Shown piece after piece: positions 1 through 5,776 of a DNA stretch of 5,776 nucleotides. A program made the position numbers and the translations under genes. The DNA is from an uncultured Chlamydiae bacterium. Lineage in GTDB: Bacteria > Chlamydiota > Chlamydiia > Chlamydiales > SM23-39. Position 1 is the first letter of the stretch. Each line of letters starts with the position of its first letter. The notes under the pieces were generated by a model. It was given only the letters and a program-made list of their open reading frames with translations, made no database searches and was not told the origin of the DNA. Location of the stretch: NCBI GenBank assembly GCA_903864395.1, contig CAIPFQ010000249.1, positions 1-5,776 of the forward strand, in the 5' to 3' direction.

Positions 1-392
1 CCCATCGCAAATTCATCGAGATTGGTTTTTCCCAAGAGCAAAGCGTCTTCCTCTTCCAGAAAACGGACAGCGCTTGCGTCAAAGGGCGCCTTATAGTGTT
101 CTAAAAATTTAGAGGCGCACGTCGTGTTTTCCCCAGCGATATGCATATTGTCCTTAATCGCAATGGGGATGCCCGCTAATTTTCCAAGGGGCTGATTTTT
201 AGAACGTTTATGATCGAGGCTTTTGGCTTTTATTAAAGCTCGCTCTTCTAGCACAGAGAGAAAAGAGCGCAGCTTGGGGTCAAATTTTTGAATGCGCGCA
301 AGAAAGTGGGTCGCAATGGCCTCTGCACTCACCTCGCCTTGGACAAAAGCATTCCGAAGTTCTATCGCCGACAAATGAATCAAAGATTTCAT
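1..392 (-). CDS. gatA: GatA, subunit A of Asp-tRNA(Asn)/Glu-tRNA(Gln) amidotransferase (N-terminal part, cut by window edge)
   Basis: GatA is the glutaminase subunit of the GatCAB complex. It releases ammonia from glutamine in the cytoplasm, and GatB uses it to convert Glu-tRNA(Gln) to Gln-tRNA(Gln) or Asp-tRNA(Asn) to Asn-tRNA(Asn). Translating the minus strand from 392 gives 130 whole codons. They show the amidase-signature motif GIPIAIKDNM at residues 74-83, whose Lys80 fits the catalytic lysine of the Ser-cisSer-Lys triad, and KTNLDEFAMG near the window edge. The two triad serines would lie about 75-100 residues past Lys80, outside this window, so catalytic completeness cannot be judged. 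The ATG overlaps the gatC stop as ATGA, and an AGGG lies 4 nt upstream of it, which supports this start and translational coupling. In Chlamydia, which lacks GlnRS and AsnRS, GatCAB serves both tRNAs (family knowledge). Identification is firm. Confidence 0.96.
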   Translation of the reverse strand, partial: MKSLIHLSAIELRNAFVQGEVSAEAIATHFLARIQKFDPKLRSFLSVLEERALIKAKSLDHKRSKNQPLGKLAGIPIAIKDNMHIAGENTTCASKFLEHYKAPFDASAVRFLEEEDALLLGKTNLDEFAM

Positions 393-691
393 GGAGCCCT
401 AAGGGTTGGCGGAACGCGGATCATGCCTCCGATTTGGTCAGGAGCGTTTGCGAGAAATGTCTCCCTGGGTAAAATATCTTTGGCGATATCGTCTCTCCAG
501 GTGGTTTCACAAATATTTTGCAAAACGTAGGTGCAAGGTTCTACTCCCTCTGTATCGACAGCATCGAGGAGCGCAATATAATCGAGCGTTTTTTTGAGAC
601 CATAGAGAATCTCCGCTTCTTCTTCGGGTTCATAATCCAATTTACAGAGTTTTTTTAAATGGGAGAGGGTCTGTTGATTAAAATGCGCCAT
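389..691 (-). CDS. gatC: GatC, subunit C of Asp-tRNA(Asn)/Glu-tRNA(Gln) amidotransferase
   Basis: GatC is the small subunit that wraps around and stabilises GatA and holds it to GatB; it has no catalytic role. The product is 100 residues, the usual length for the family. It has the N-terminal helical part (HLKKLCKLDY, 11-20), the conserved VDTEGVEP stretch (45-52), the Arg-Asp core of WRDD (65-68), and the typical C-terminal FLANAPD followed by a hydrophobic-basic end (79-94). These features match GatC throughout. The start at 691 gives the normal N-terminus; the ribosome site upstream is weak (GAGTGAG about 7 nt before the ATG). It is the first gene of a gatC-gatA unit whose continuation (gatB is usual) lies beyond the window. 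It is divergent from the permease gene across a 77-bp spacer. Confidence 0.95.
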   Translation of the reverse strand: MAHFNQQTLSHLKKLCKLDYEPEEEAEILYGLKKTLDYIALLDAVDTEGVEPCTYVLQNICETTWRDDIAKDILPRETFLANAPDQIGGMIRVPPTLRAP

Positions 692-705
692 AGTGGTCTC
701 ACTCT

Positions 706-735
706 AACATAGGGAAGGGTTAAAGGGAAAGTCTT
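706..735 (-). promoter_or_regulatory. Weak candidate promoter for gatC-gatA
   Basis: Read on the minus strand, TATGTT (plus 706-711) could be a -10 box, with AAGACT 18 bp upstream (plus 730-735) as a poor -35 box. Initiation would fall near 699-700, leaving only about 8-9 nt before the gatC ATG. The match is weak, and it is listed because it is the best I found in the spacer. Confidence 0.2.
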
Positions 736-762
736 GTTTTTTAGAACAGTTGGACATATCAT
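734..762 (+). promoter_or_regulatory. Candidate promoter for the permease gene, very close to its start codon
   Basis: TTGTTT (734-739) and TATCAT (757-762) are separated by 17 bp. The -10 box matches the sigma-70/sigma-66 consensus at 5 of 6 positions, the -35 box at 3 of 6. Initiation would be expected at about 769, which is the A of the start codon, so this promoter would give a leaderless or nearly leaderless mRNA. Confidence 0.35.
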
Positions 763-768
763 TAGGCA

Positions 769-2157
769 ATGGAAAAAAAATCTCTGGGACTCTTTTCTCT
801 TGTCATGATGAATGTGATTGCGGTCGATAGCGTTCGTACCCTTTCCTTTTCTGCTGTTTACGGCTTTAGCCTTGTCTTCTTTTATTTGCTCGCAGCCCTT
901 GTCTTTTTCATTCCGACAGCTCTTGTGTCGGCGGAGCTCGGCTCTAGCTGGCCTGATCGGGGAGGCATTTATGTGTGGGTGCGAGAAGCGTTTGGAAAAC
1001 GGTGGAGTTTGATCGCGATTTGGCTGAATTGGATTTATAATGTCATTTGGTATCCGACCCTATTAGCGCTGATCTCTGGCACTCTGGCTTATCTGTTCCA
1101 GCCTTCCTTGGCGGAAAATCCTTTCTATGTAGGCGTTTCTGTGATTGGACTTTTTTGGACAGCGACTCTTATGAATTGTTTTGGCATGAGGCTCTCCAGT
1201 CTGTTTAGCACAATTGCAGCCCTGCTGGGCGCGATCTTTCCGATGCTTTTAATTGCCTGCCTTGGCATTTTTTGGATGGTGCAGGGAAAGCCCTCGCAAA
1301 TTGTGTGTTCCTGGGACACCTTTTTCCCAGGGAGCGCTCAAGGGGATAATTTGGGTTTTTTAACCAATGTCCTTTTTGGCTTGCTAGGGCTTGAGATGGT
1401 TGCCACCCATGCAAGAGAAATGAGAAACCCACAAAGGGATTACCCTAGGTCTTTACTGATTTCCGCAGTGATCATCCTATTTACGATTGTTTTTGGCTCT
1501 TTGTCTATCGCGCTTGTCGTCCCAAGCGATCAGCTTCACCTAGCCACGGGAGTCATGCAGGCTTTTACCATTTTTGCCGATACCTACGGTCTTCCCTGGC
1601 TCTCTCCTCTGATCGCTCTTTGCATTATTCTTGGGGGGCTCGGCGGTGTAGGTGCTTGGATCATCGGGCCTACTAAAGGGTTGCTTGTCGCTAGCCAAGA
1701 TGGAAGTCTTCCTTCTTTTTTTGCGAAAGTAAACGCAAGGGGAGTTCCTGTCCGCATTCTTCTTCTTCAGGCATCTCTTGTGTCGGTTCTATCTCTTCTT
1801 TTTGTCTTTATGCCTACAATTAACAGCTCCTACTGGATTCTTTCTGTGATTACAGCGCAGCTCGCTCTTTTAGTATATATTGCTCTTTTTGCCTCAGCCC
1901 TCAAATTGCGATATCTACATCCGAAGAAAAATCGCCCTTTTCGCGTGCCTGGAAAAAATTTGGGGATCTCTCTCGTGTGTGGGTTAGGACTTTTGAGCTC
2001 TTCTCTTGTGATTGCCTTTGGCTTTATTCCGCCGATGGCCGTGCCCTTTCACAACGTGTTTCTCTATGAACTGATTTTAGTGGGCGGGGGCGGCCTGTGC
2101 TGTCTCATTCCATTTTTTTTGTATCGTTCAGGACAAAGAAATAGAAACTCTTTTTAA
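769..2157 (+). CDS. APC-superfamily amino-acid permease, glutamate:GABA antiporter (GadC/XasA) type
   Basis: This 462-residue inner-membrane protein is a secondary transporter expected to exchange or import amino acids; the substrate cannot be read from sequence. Hydrophobicity gives about 12 membrane segments, roughly at residues 5-27, 33-56, 80-108, 120-137, 143-171, 196-216, 226-250, 276-306, 328-348, 352-378, 397-419 and 430-452. Family marks include ELGSSWPDRGGIYVWVREAF (56-75), the TM6 region GLEMVATHAREMRNPQRDYP (207-226) and GPTKGLLVASQDGSLP (300-315) after TM8. The motif after TM2 is typical of GadC-like transporters and of chlamydial XasA-type permeases. The start at 769 is needed for an intact first helix; upstream there is only a weak TTAGG. 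Only about 10 residues follow the last helix, so the C-terminal plug of E. coli GadC (511 aa) is absent. Arginine/agmatine or other amino-acid exchange remain alternatives. Eight A's at 773-780 just after the start could cause slippage. Confidence 0.9.
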   Translation: MEKKSLGLFSLVMMNVIAVDSVRTLSFSAVYGFSLVFFYLLAALVFFIPTALVSAELGSSWPDRGGIYVWVREAFGKRWSLIAIWLNWIYNVIWYPTLLALISGTLAYLFQPSLAENPFYVGVSVIGLFWTATLMNCFGMRLSSLFSTIAALLGAIFPMLLIACLGIFWMVQGKPSQIVCSWDTFFPGSAQGDNLGFLTNVLFGLLGLEMVATHAREMRNPQRDYPRSLLISAVIILFTIVFGSLSIALVVPSDQLHLATGVMQAFTIFADTYGLPWLSPLIALCIILGGLGGVGAWIIGPTKGLLVASQDGSLPSFFAKVNARGVPVRILLLQASLVSVLSLLFVFMPTINSSYWILSVITAQLALLVYIALFASALKLRYLHPKKNRPFRVPGKNLGISLVCGLGLLSSSLVIAFGFIPPMAVPFHNVFLYELILVGGGGLCCLIPFFLYRSGQRNRNSF

Positions 2158-2186
2158 AAAAATTCGTTGACAGGATGCCCTGAACG
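2125..2186. repeat. 8-bp perfect inverted repeat spanning the permease 3' end and the next promoter
   Basis: CGTTCAGG (2125-2132) inside the last codons of the permease gene is the exact reverse complement of CCTGAACG (2179-2186), with 46 nt between the arms. The right arm sits between the -35 and -10 boxes of the DUF2147 promoter. There is no T-run after it, so it is not an intrinsic terminator. It may be chance. Confidence 0.3.
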
Positions 2187-2193
2187 TTATAAC
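2167..2193 (+). promoter_or_regulatory. Promoter for the DUF2147 gene
   Basis: A perfect -35 hexamer TTGACA (2167-2172) is followed by TATAAC (2188-2193), 5 of 6 to the -10 consensus, with a short 15-bp spacer. The alternative -10, TAACTC (2190-2195), has the ideal 17-bp spacing but a poorer sequence. Expected initiation is near 2199-2202, only a few bases before the ATG at 2203. It suggests that the small gene is transcribed on its own rather than only by read-through from the permease. Confidence 0.6.
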
Positions 2194-2194
2194 T

Positions 2195-2208
2195 CATGAG
2201 ACATGAGA
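2195..2208 (+). repeat. Two tandem copies of CATGAGA that duplicate the start codon
   Basis: CATGAGA occurs twice head to tail (2195-2201 and 2202-2208) and is followed by CATT. Each copy contains an ATG; the second (2203) opens the DUF2147 frame, and the first (2196) opens a different frame of 20 codons ending at 2258. Gain or loss of one unit would move the ATG relative to the promoter without changing the protein. Confidence 0.7.
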
Positions 2209-2700
2209 CATTTTGTTTTTTTTGGGCTTTTTTTAGCGAATTTCGCTTTTGGCGCTGAAGATATCAGCGGGTTTTGGAAAACTGTGAATGAAGAGGGCAA
2301 GGCGCAGTGCATTATTGCTGTCTATGAATACGACGATATCTGCTACGGTCGAATCATTGGCACCTTTGATGACACAGGGCAAATGGACGATAGCATTTAT
2401 ACGCCGAAGAAAAGAGCGCCTGGGGTTCTTGGCAATCCATTTTATAGCGGACTTGATATTATCTGGGGACTTGTTGATGTAGGGGTGAAATTTCGCGGTA
2501 AAATTCTCGACCCAGAAAAAGGCAATATTTATAACTCCGAGTTATGGGTCGATAGCGATGGCAACCTCATTGTGCGAGGAAAACTTTTCTTTTTTGGCCG
2601 TAGCCAAAAATGGTTCGCCGCGATGGACGAAGATTTTCCTAAAAACTTTAAAAAACCAGACCTTTTCGAAATTATTCCAGAGCTTCCCCAGGTGAATTAA
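2203..2700 (+). CDS. Exported DUF2147-family protein of unknown function
   Basis: The 165-residue product begins with a signal peptide: MRH, a hydrophobic stretch rich in Phe (4-16), and a likely signal peptidase I site after AFG (17) or after Ala18. The mature part fits DUF2147. It has an early Gly-x-Trp (GFW, 23-25), a YGRI strand (48-51), the charged DPEKGNIY block (103-110) and LIVRGKLFFFGRSQKW (122-137), matching the family's closing strands, which end in a conserved Trp. The expected fold is a small lipocalin-like beta-barrel in the periplasm or at the outer membrane; the biochemical role is not known. Cys36 and Cys47 are the only mature cysteines and could form a disulfide. The acidic C-terminal tail (141-165) extends past the domain. 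The start at 2203 is chosen because it places the signal peptide at the N-terminus. The gene has its own promoter and converges on the peptidase gene. No lipobox is present. Confidence 0.85.
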   Translation: MRHFVFFGLFLANFAFGAEDISGFWKTVNEEGKAQCIIAVYEYDDICYGRIIGTFDDTGQMDDSIYTPKKRAPGVLGNPFYSGLDIIWGLVDVGVKFRGKILDPEKGNIYNSELWVDSDGNLIVRGKLFFFGRSQKWFAAMDEDFPKNFKKPDLFEIIPELPQVN

Positions 2701-2731
2701 CATTCAAAGTCGAGCTTAGGACAAGGGAAGC
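2682..2731. repeat. 7-bp inverted repeat around the convergent stop codons
   Basis: GCTTCCC (2682-2688) and GGGAAGC (2725-2731) are exact reverse complements with a 36-nt loop that includes both stop codons of the convergent genes. Neither side has a T-run, so a role as a bidirectional terminator is only a weak possibility. Confidence 0.25.
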
Positions 2732-5658
2732 ACAGATAGAGGCATCTTCATTTTCTTTTTCTCTTTTTCAAAAAGAGCCTCTCCTAAGTAAGAGACAAAA
2801 ACACTCTCTTTGTTCAGAAGACATTTTTTGACGGCTTCGCTTACCTCTTCTCGCGATGCGGATAAAAGGGTCTTTCGAAACTCTTCGCGCATAGCGTCCG
2901 TGCGTCCCGCTCTTTGCCATGCGTAGGCCGTCATTGCGCGTGAGCCTGGAGCAATCGGTGCGTCTAACGATTGCAATGTGCCGAACTTCGCCTCTTCTAG
3001 CTCTGCTTCGGTGAATTTTTTGTCCGCGATAATGTCGAGAGATTTTTGAAAACTTGCCATCGTTTTGGCCAGATGGGGGTCGCGATATGCGCTGAAACAA
3101 AAATTCCCCGTCGTCGGTGTATAAGAAGCGTTGGCTCCATATGCGCCTCCTTTTTCCCGAATTTCCTTGTGAAGAACAACGTTTTCTAAAAGCTCAGCGG
3201 CCAGCAATAAAAAGGGCGCATCGCCATCTCGATAAGACACCGTTCTCATGCCCAAAGCGCTAAAGGCGACAGGAGAGGCGATAAAGCGCGCCTGAGAGGG
3301 GATGTTTGGCAGAGTGTAGTTTCCCGTCCAAGATTTAAGAGGGCGATGGGGAAGAGTGGACCCAATGTTGTGAAAATGATTTTTTTCTAGCAAAGAGAAT
3401 TGCGCCTCGTCGCAAGAGAGGACGATATTAAGCTCGCCTCTTCCTAAAATTTCCTCTCGCAACCTTTTCAGATTTTCGATCAGCAAGTGTGGGTTTTTTA
3501 TCCATTGTAAAACGGCTTGATAGTAAGAGAGGCCGTGGCATTGCTCGCATACGAAAGAGGGGATCGAAAAGCTTGCGAGCGAGGTTTGGGTGGCGTAATT
3601 CATCGCGCTCTTTGAGAGACGGTTTTGCAGCCCCGTGGCCTGTTGCGAAAGAAGCTCTTTGATTCGCGCAGTATCGGAGAGGTCGGGCGTCGAAAAAAAA
3701 TCGTAAAACAAAGAAAATAATTCCTCGCCGTGTCGAGACAGCGCTTTGCCTTTGATAGAAAAGCTGGGATGGCAGCGATTCGGATCTTGCGCGGAAATAT
3801 GCAAGTTTAAAGACGCACTCATCCCTCCAGTAAAAGCTTGCGAGCGGCGAAGCGTTTCTTTATAATCTTTGCCTCCGCATCCTAGCTCTGTGATAAATCG
3901 ACTTAGAAGAGAGGCAAGAGATAAATCTTTCTCCTCAATGTGAGGAAGATCAAAGATCAGATCTGCATAAAGAATTTGATTCGTAAAACAGCGATGGTGA
4001 AAAATTTTGGCTCTGCCAGAAACACTTTCTGTGAGAGCAAAGCGTCGAATTTGCGTCGGCACATCGCTGAGAGAAACCTTGGGTAAACAATCGAGCGATT
4101 GATGTTCCGTCTCTTCTTGATAAGCTGCCAGCGCCTTGGACTGTTCTATAATGGTTTTTACATCCTGCGGCGTCATTGAGGAGTGTCTAATTTTGAGTCT
4201 CTCTTTTTCTTCCTCCAGTTCTTCTTTCTCAAGATGGGGATCGGCCTCCAGCATGAGTTGGAGATGATGAGAATTATTGAGCAGAAAATGTTTGATCAGG
4301 AAGGGGAGGTAGCTCGGGTCTTTCAGATTTTCTCTCAGTTCATTGAAAAGAGTGTGGATCAATAAACCATTTTCAGGATCGCTGCCATGTTGCGCAATGA
4401 GAGCGGCTCTCATAAAAAGAACAAGCCCAAAAGGACCCTCATCTGTGTTGATTTCTGTTCGATCGAATTCGAGCTGATGCAGCGCGCTTTGCACAAGCTC
4501 TTCAGCAATGGGCTTTTCACTAATCTCTTGGAGAGTTTTAAACAGAACCTCTTTGAGTTTTTCTTGGGTTCTGCTCTCGCAGCCCTTGCAAATGAAAAGC
4601 CAGGCCGCCTCGCTCATCTCTGTGTCTAAAGAAGAGCCCGCTTGCGTACAAAGACCCGACTGTAAAAGAGCGCAGCGCAACAAAGAAGCATCATTGTCCA
4701 TGAGAATTATATCGAGAAGAGAGAGGGCGAGAATTTCTCGTTGATGCGTTACGGATGTTGTGAGCCAGCCAAAGGCGAAAACAGTCTTTTTCTCAAGCGA
4801 TTCTGTGGGAGAGATAGGATATCTCGCTTTTCGACAGATCGGCGCCTTGAAGCGCTCCTGACGCGCAAGGGGAGGGATCGGCACAGTTTTTTTAACCCCT
4901 GCCAACGCATTTTTCTCGATACAATCGAGATGCCTCTCCAAGGGAATGTTTCCGTAAAAGAAAAATAGGCACTGCGAAGGATGATAAAAAATGCGGTGAA
5001 ATTCAAGGAGCTCTTCATGCGTCAAAGTGGGAATTTCTGTAGGATCCCCTCCTGTGTTATTCGCATAGGGCAAATCAGGGACCAGGTGCTTGAATACTTC
5101 CCTCCAAAGCCGGCTCTCGCTCGAGGTCAAACTTCCCTTCATTTCATTGAAAACAACGCCCTGAAATTGCAAAGGACTTTCTGGATTTGCCGGCTCAGTA
5201 AATTCTAAGCGATGCCCCTCCTGAAGAAAGCTCAATTTTTTCAAAAGAGGATGAAAAACAGCGTCGAGATAGACCTCGAGAAGATTATAAAAATCTTTTT
5301 CCACTTGAGAGCTAGCGGGATAGCAAGTAAAATCTTGCCCTGTGAACGCGTTCATGAAGGTGTGTAGGCTTCGCCGAGTCATGGCAAAAAAAGGATCTTT
5401 CACTGGAAATTTTTTCGAGCCGCAAAGGACGGTATGTTCTAAAATATGGGCGACGCCGTTTGAATTCGATGGATAGGTTCGAAAAGAGAGGGAAAAAAGA
5501 TTTTCTGGGTCCTCGTTTTCAATATGAATGATTCTCGCCCCAGAGGGGCGATGCGTAAGTTCGAGCAAAACGCTCTGCAGCTCTTCGAGAGGCACTCGTT
5601 TTGTGACGACGAAATCCTTATAGGCACCGCCAACACAGCTAAAAATTGATTTGCGCAT
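2716..5658 (-). CDS. M16C (pitrilysin clan, PreP/falcilysin-type) zinc metalloprotease
   Basis: This 980-residue protein matches the usual length of presequence-protease-like M16C peptidases, which degrade oligopeptides inside a closed two-halved chamber. The inverted zinc motif HILEH at 71-75 gives ligands His71 and His75 and catalytic Glu74. The third ligand is Glu172 in VVFNEMKG (168-175), 97 residues after His75, close to the spacing in plant PreP. The C-terminal half supplies the substrate-binding pair Arg834 and Tyr840 (REKGGAY), six residues apart as in PreP. A charged helical linker at about 470-515 fits the M16C-associated domain. So all expected active-site residues are present. No signal peptide or transmembrane segment is seen, so it should be cytoplasmic. 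Chlamydia encodes a comparable protein annotated as an insulinase-family protease. It has 19 cysteines, including CKGC (357-360) and CEQC (704-707). The start at 5658 has no clear Shine-Dalgarno sequence and lies 24 bp after the upstream frame, suggesting an operon. Confidence 0.95.
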   Translation of the reverse strand: MRKSIFSCVGGAYKDFVVTKRVPLEELQSVLLELTHRPSGARIIHIENEDPENLFSLSFRTYPSNSNGVAHILEHTVLCGSKKFPVKDPFFAMTRRSLHTFMNAFTGQDFTCYPASSQVEKDFYNLLEVYLDAVFHPLLKKLSFLQEGHRLEFTEPANPESPLQFQGVVFNEMKGSLTSSESRLWREVFKHLVPDLPYANNTGGDPTEIPTLTHEELLEFHRIFYHPSQCLFFFYGNIPLERHLDCIEKNALAGVKKTVPIPPLARQERFKAPICRKARYPISPTESLEKKTVFAFGWLTTSVTHQREILALSLLDIILMDNDASLLRCALLQSGLCTQAGSSLDTEMSEAAWLFICKGCESRTQEKLKEVLFKTLQEISEKPIAEELVQSALHQLEFDRTEINTDEGPFGLVLFMRAALIAQHGSDPENGLLIHTLFNELRENLKDPSYLPFLIKHFLLNNSHHLQLMLEADPHLEKEELEEEKERLKIRHSSMTPQDVKTIIEQSKALAAYQEETEHQSLDCLPKVSLSDVPTQIRRFALTESVSGRAKIFHHRCFTNQILYADLIFDLPHIEEKDLSLASLLSRFITELGCGGKDYKETLRRSQAFTGGMSASLNLHISAQDPNRCHPSFSIKGKALSRHGEELFSLFYDFFSTPDLSDTARIKELLSQQATGLQNRLSKSAMNYATQTSLASFSIPSFVCEQCHGLSYYQAVLQWIKNPHLLIENLKRLREEILGRGELNIVLSCDEAQFSLLEKNHFHNIGSTLPHRPLKSWTGNYTLPNIPSQARFIASPVAFSALGMRTVSYRDGDAPFLLLAAELLENVVLHKEIREKGGAYGANASYTPTTGNFCFSAYRDPHLAKTMASFQKSLDIIADKKFTEAELEEAKFGTLQSLDAPIAPGSRAMTAYAWQRAGRTDAMREEFRKTLLSASREEVSEAVKKCLLNKESVFVSYLGEALFEKEKKKMKMPLSVLPLS

Positions 5659-5682
5659 GTTAGGTGATTTTAGCGAAGTGGA

Positions 5683-5776
5683 TCATTTAGCGCGAGCGAT
5701 TTGGCTAAAAGCGGCTTCGTTTTTCGCATATTCTCCAGCGAGATAATTGCATTCTCCGAGCAGAAGCAAGAGGCGG
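5683..5776 (-). CDS. C-terminal end of an unidentified protein (partial at window edge)
   Basis: On the minus strand a frame enters from the window edge and ends with TGA at 5683-5685, giving the last 30 residues of a protein. The visible part starts with a run of leucines (RLLLLLGECNYLAGEY) and continues as an amphipathic helix (AKNEAAFSQIARAK). The pattern of Leu, Gly, Tyr, Gly-x-Tyr and Ala-Phe resembles one tetratricopeptide-type helix pair, but 30 residues are too few to name a family. It lies 24 bp upstream of the M16C peptidase on the same strand, so the two are probably co-transcribed and the peptidase promoter is probably upstream of the window. The frame is open throughout but short; chance cannot be ruled out. 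Confidence 0.55.
   Translation of the reverse strand, partial: RLLLLLGECNYLAGEYAKNEAAFSQIARAK

Larger units (their letters stand above)
692..768. promoter_or_regulatory. Divergent intergenic spacer between gatC and the permease gene
   Basis: This 77-bp spacer must carry the promoters for both divergent units unless gatC is read from inside the permease gene. It contains two direct copies of AGGGAA (711-716 and 724-729, 13 bp apart) and a T-rich tract at 735-742. I see no clear operator palindrome or hairpin. Candidate promoter boxes are listed separately. Confidence 0.5.

Noticed and set aside
397..405. Palindrome CCCTAAGGG just before the gatA start
   Set aside because: It lies inside the gatC coding sequence and is short; the AGGG within it is adequately explained as the gatA ribosome site.
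288..597. Two plus-strand open frames (80 and 63 codons) opposite gatC and gatA
   Set aside because: They lie antisense to two firmly identified genes, resemble no protein family and have unusual basic/aromatic composition.
2161..2185. CAGGATGCCCTG as a small hairpin and possible permease terminator
   Set aside because: The stem is only 4 bp and no T-run follows; it is better explained as part of the promoter spacer.
2768..3179. Minus-strand frames of 110 and 60 codons inside the peptidase gene
   Set aside because: They are alternative frames of the M16C coding sequence, very rich in Arg and Ser, and lack any recognisable domain.
4183..5208. A chain of plus-strand open frames of 60-80 codons opposite the peptidase gene
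   Set aside because: Antisense shadows of a long conserved gene; no ribosome sites or family resemblance, and they break up with no consistent frame.
1..5776. Search for CRISPR arrays, insertion-sequence ends, tRNA genes, toxin-antitoxin pairs or a new defence cassette
   Set aside because: No regularly spaced repeats, transposase motifs, cloverleaf or small paired genes were seen; nearly all sequence is accounted for by housekeeping-type genes.

Overview
The window reads as ordinary chromosomal sequence from an obligately intracellular bacterium, most probably a member of the Chlamydiota (an 'environmental' chlamydia rather than Chlamydia itself). This rests on the gene mix: a gatC-gatA pair, a GadC/XasA-type APC amino-acid permease and a PreP-type M16C metalloprotease, all of which have recognised chlamydial counterparts. 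It is an inference from family knowledge; no marker gene (rRNA, tRNA) is present to confirm it. Base composition looks moderate, with many homopolymeric A and T runs.

Layout. Positions 1-691 (minus strand) hold gatC followed by the first 130 codons of gatA, cut by the window edge; stop and start overlap as ATGA. A 77-bp divergent spacer (692-768) separates them from a plus-strand 12-TM amino-acid permease (769-2157). After 45 bp with a good sigma-70-like promoter comes a small secreted DUF2147 protein (2203-2700). It converges, with only 15 bp between stop codons, on a large minus-strand M16C peptidase (2716-5658). Upstream of the peptidase, 24 bp away on the same strand, is the 3' end of another reading frame (5683-5776) that is probably co-transcribed with it. 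Coding density is high and no intergenic gap exceeds 80 bp.

The genes do not form one pathway. GatCA belongs to tRNA-dependent amidation that makes Gln-tRNA and/or Asn-tRNA. The permease would exchange amino acids across the inner membrane. The peptidase would break peptides down to amino acids in the cytoplasm. The DUF2147 protein is exported and has no known function. A loose common theme is amino-acid supply, but nothing in the sequence ties the genes together.

I found no mobile element, CRISPR array, RNA gene or defence-like cassette, and no evidence of a new system. The observations most worth checking are: candidate -10 boxes placed so close to both plus-strand start codons that the mRNAs may be almost leaderless; a 7-bp tandem repeat that duplicates the DUF2147 start codon in another frame; a GadC-like permease without the C-terminal plug; and two CXXC motifs in the two halves of the M16C protease.
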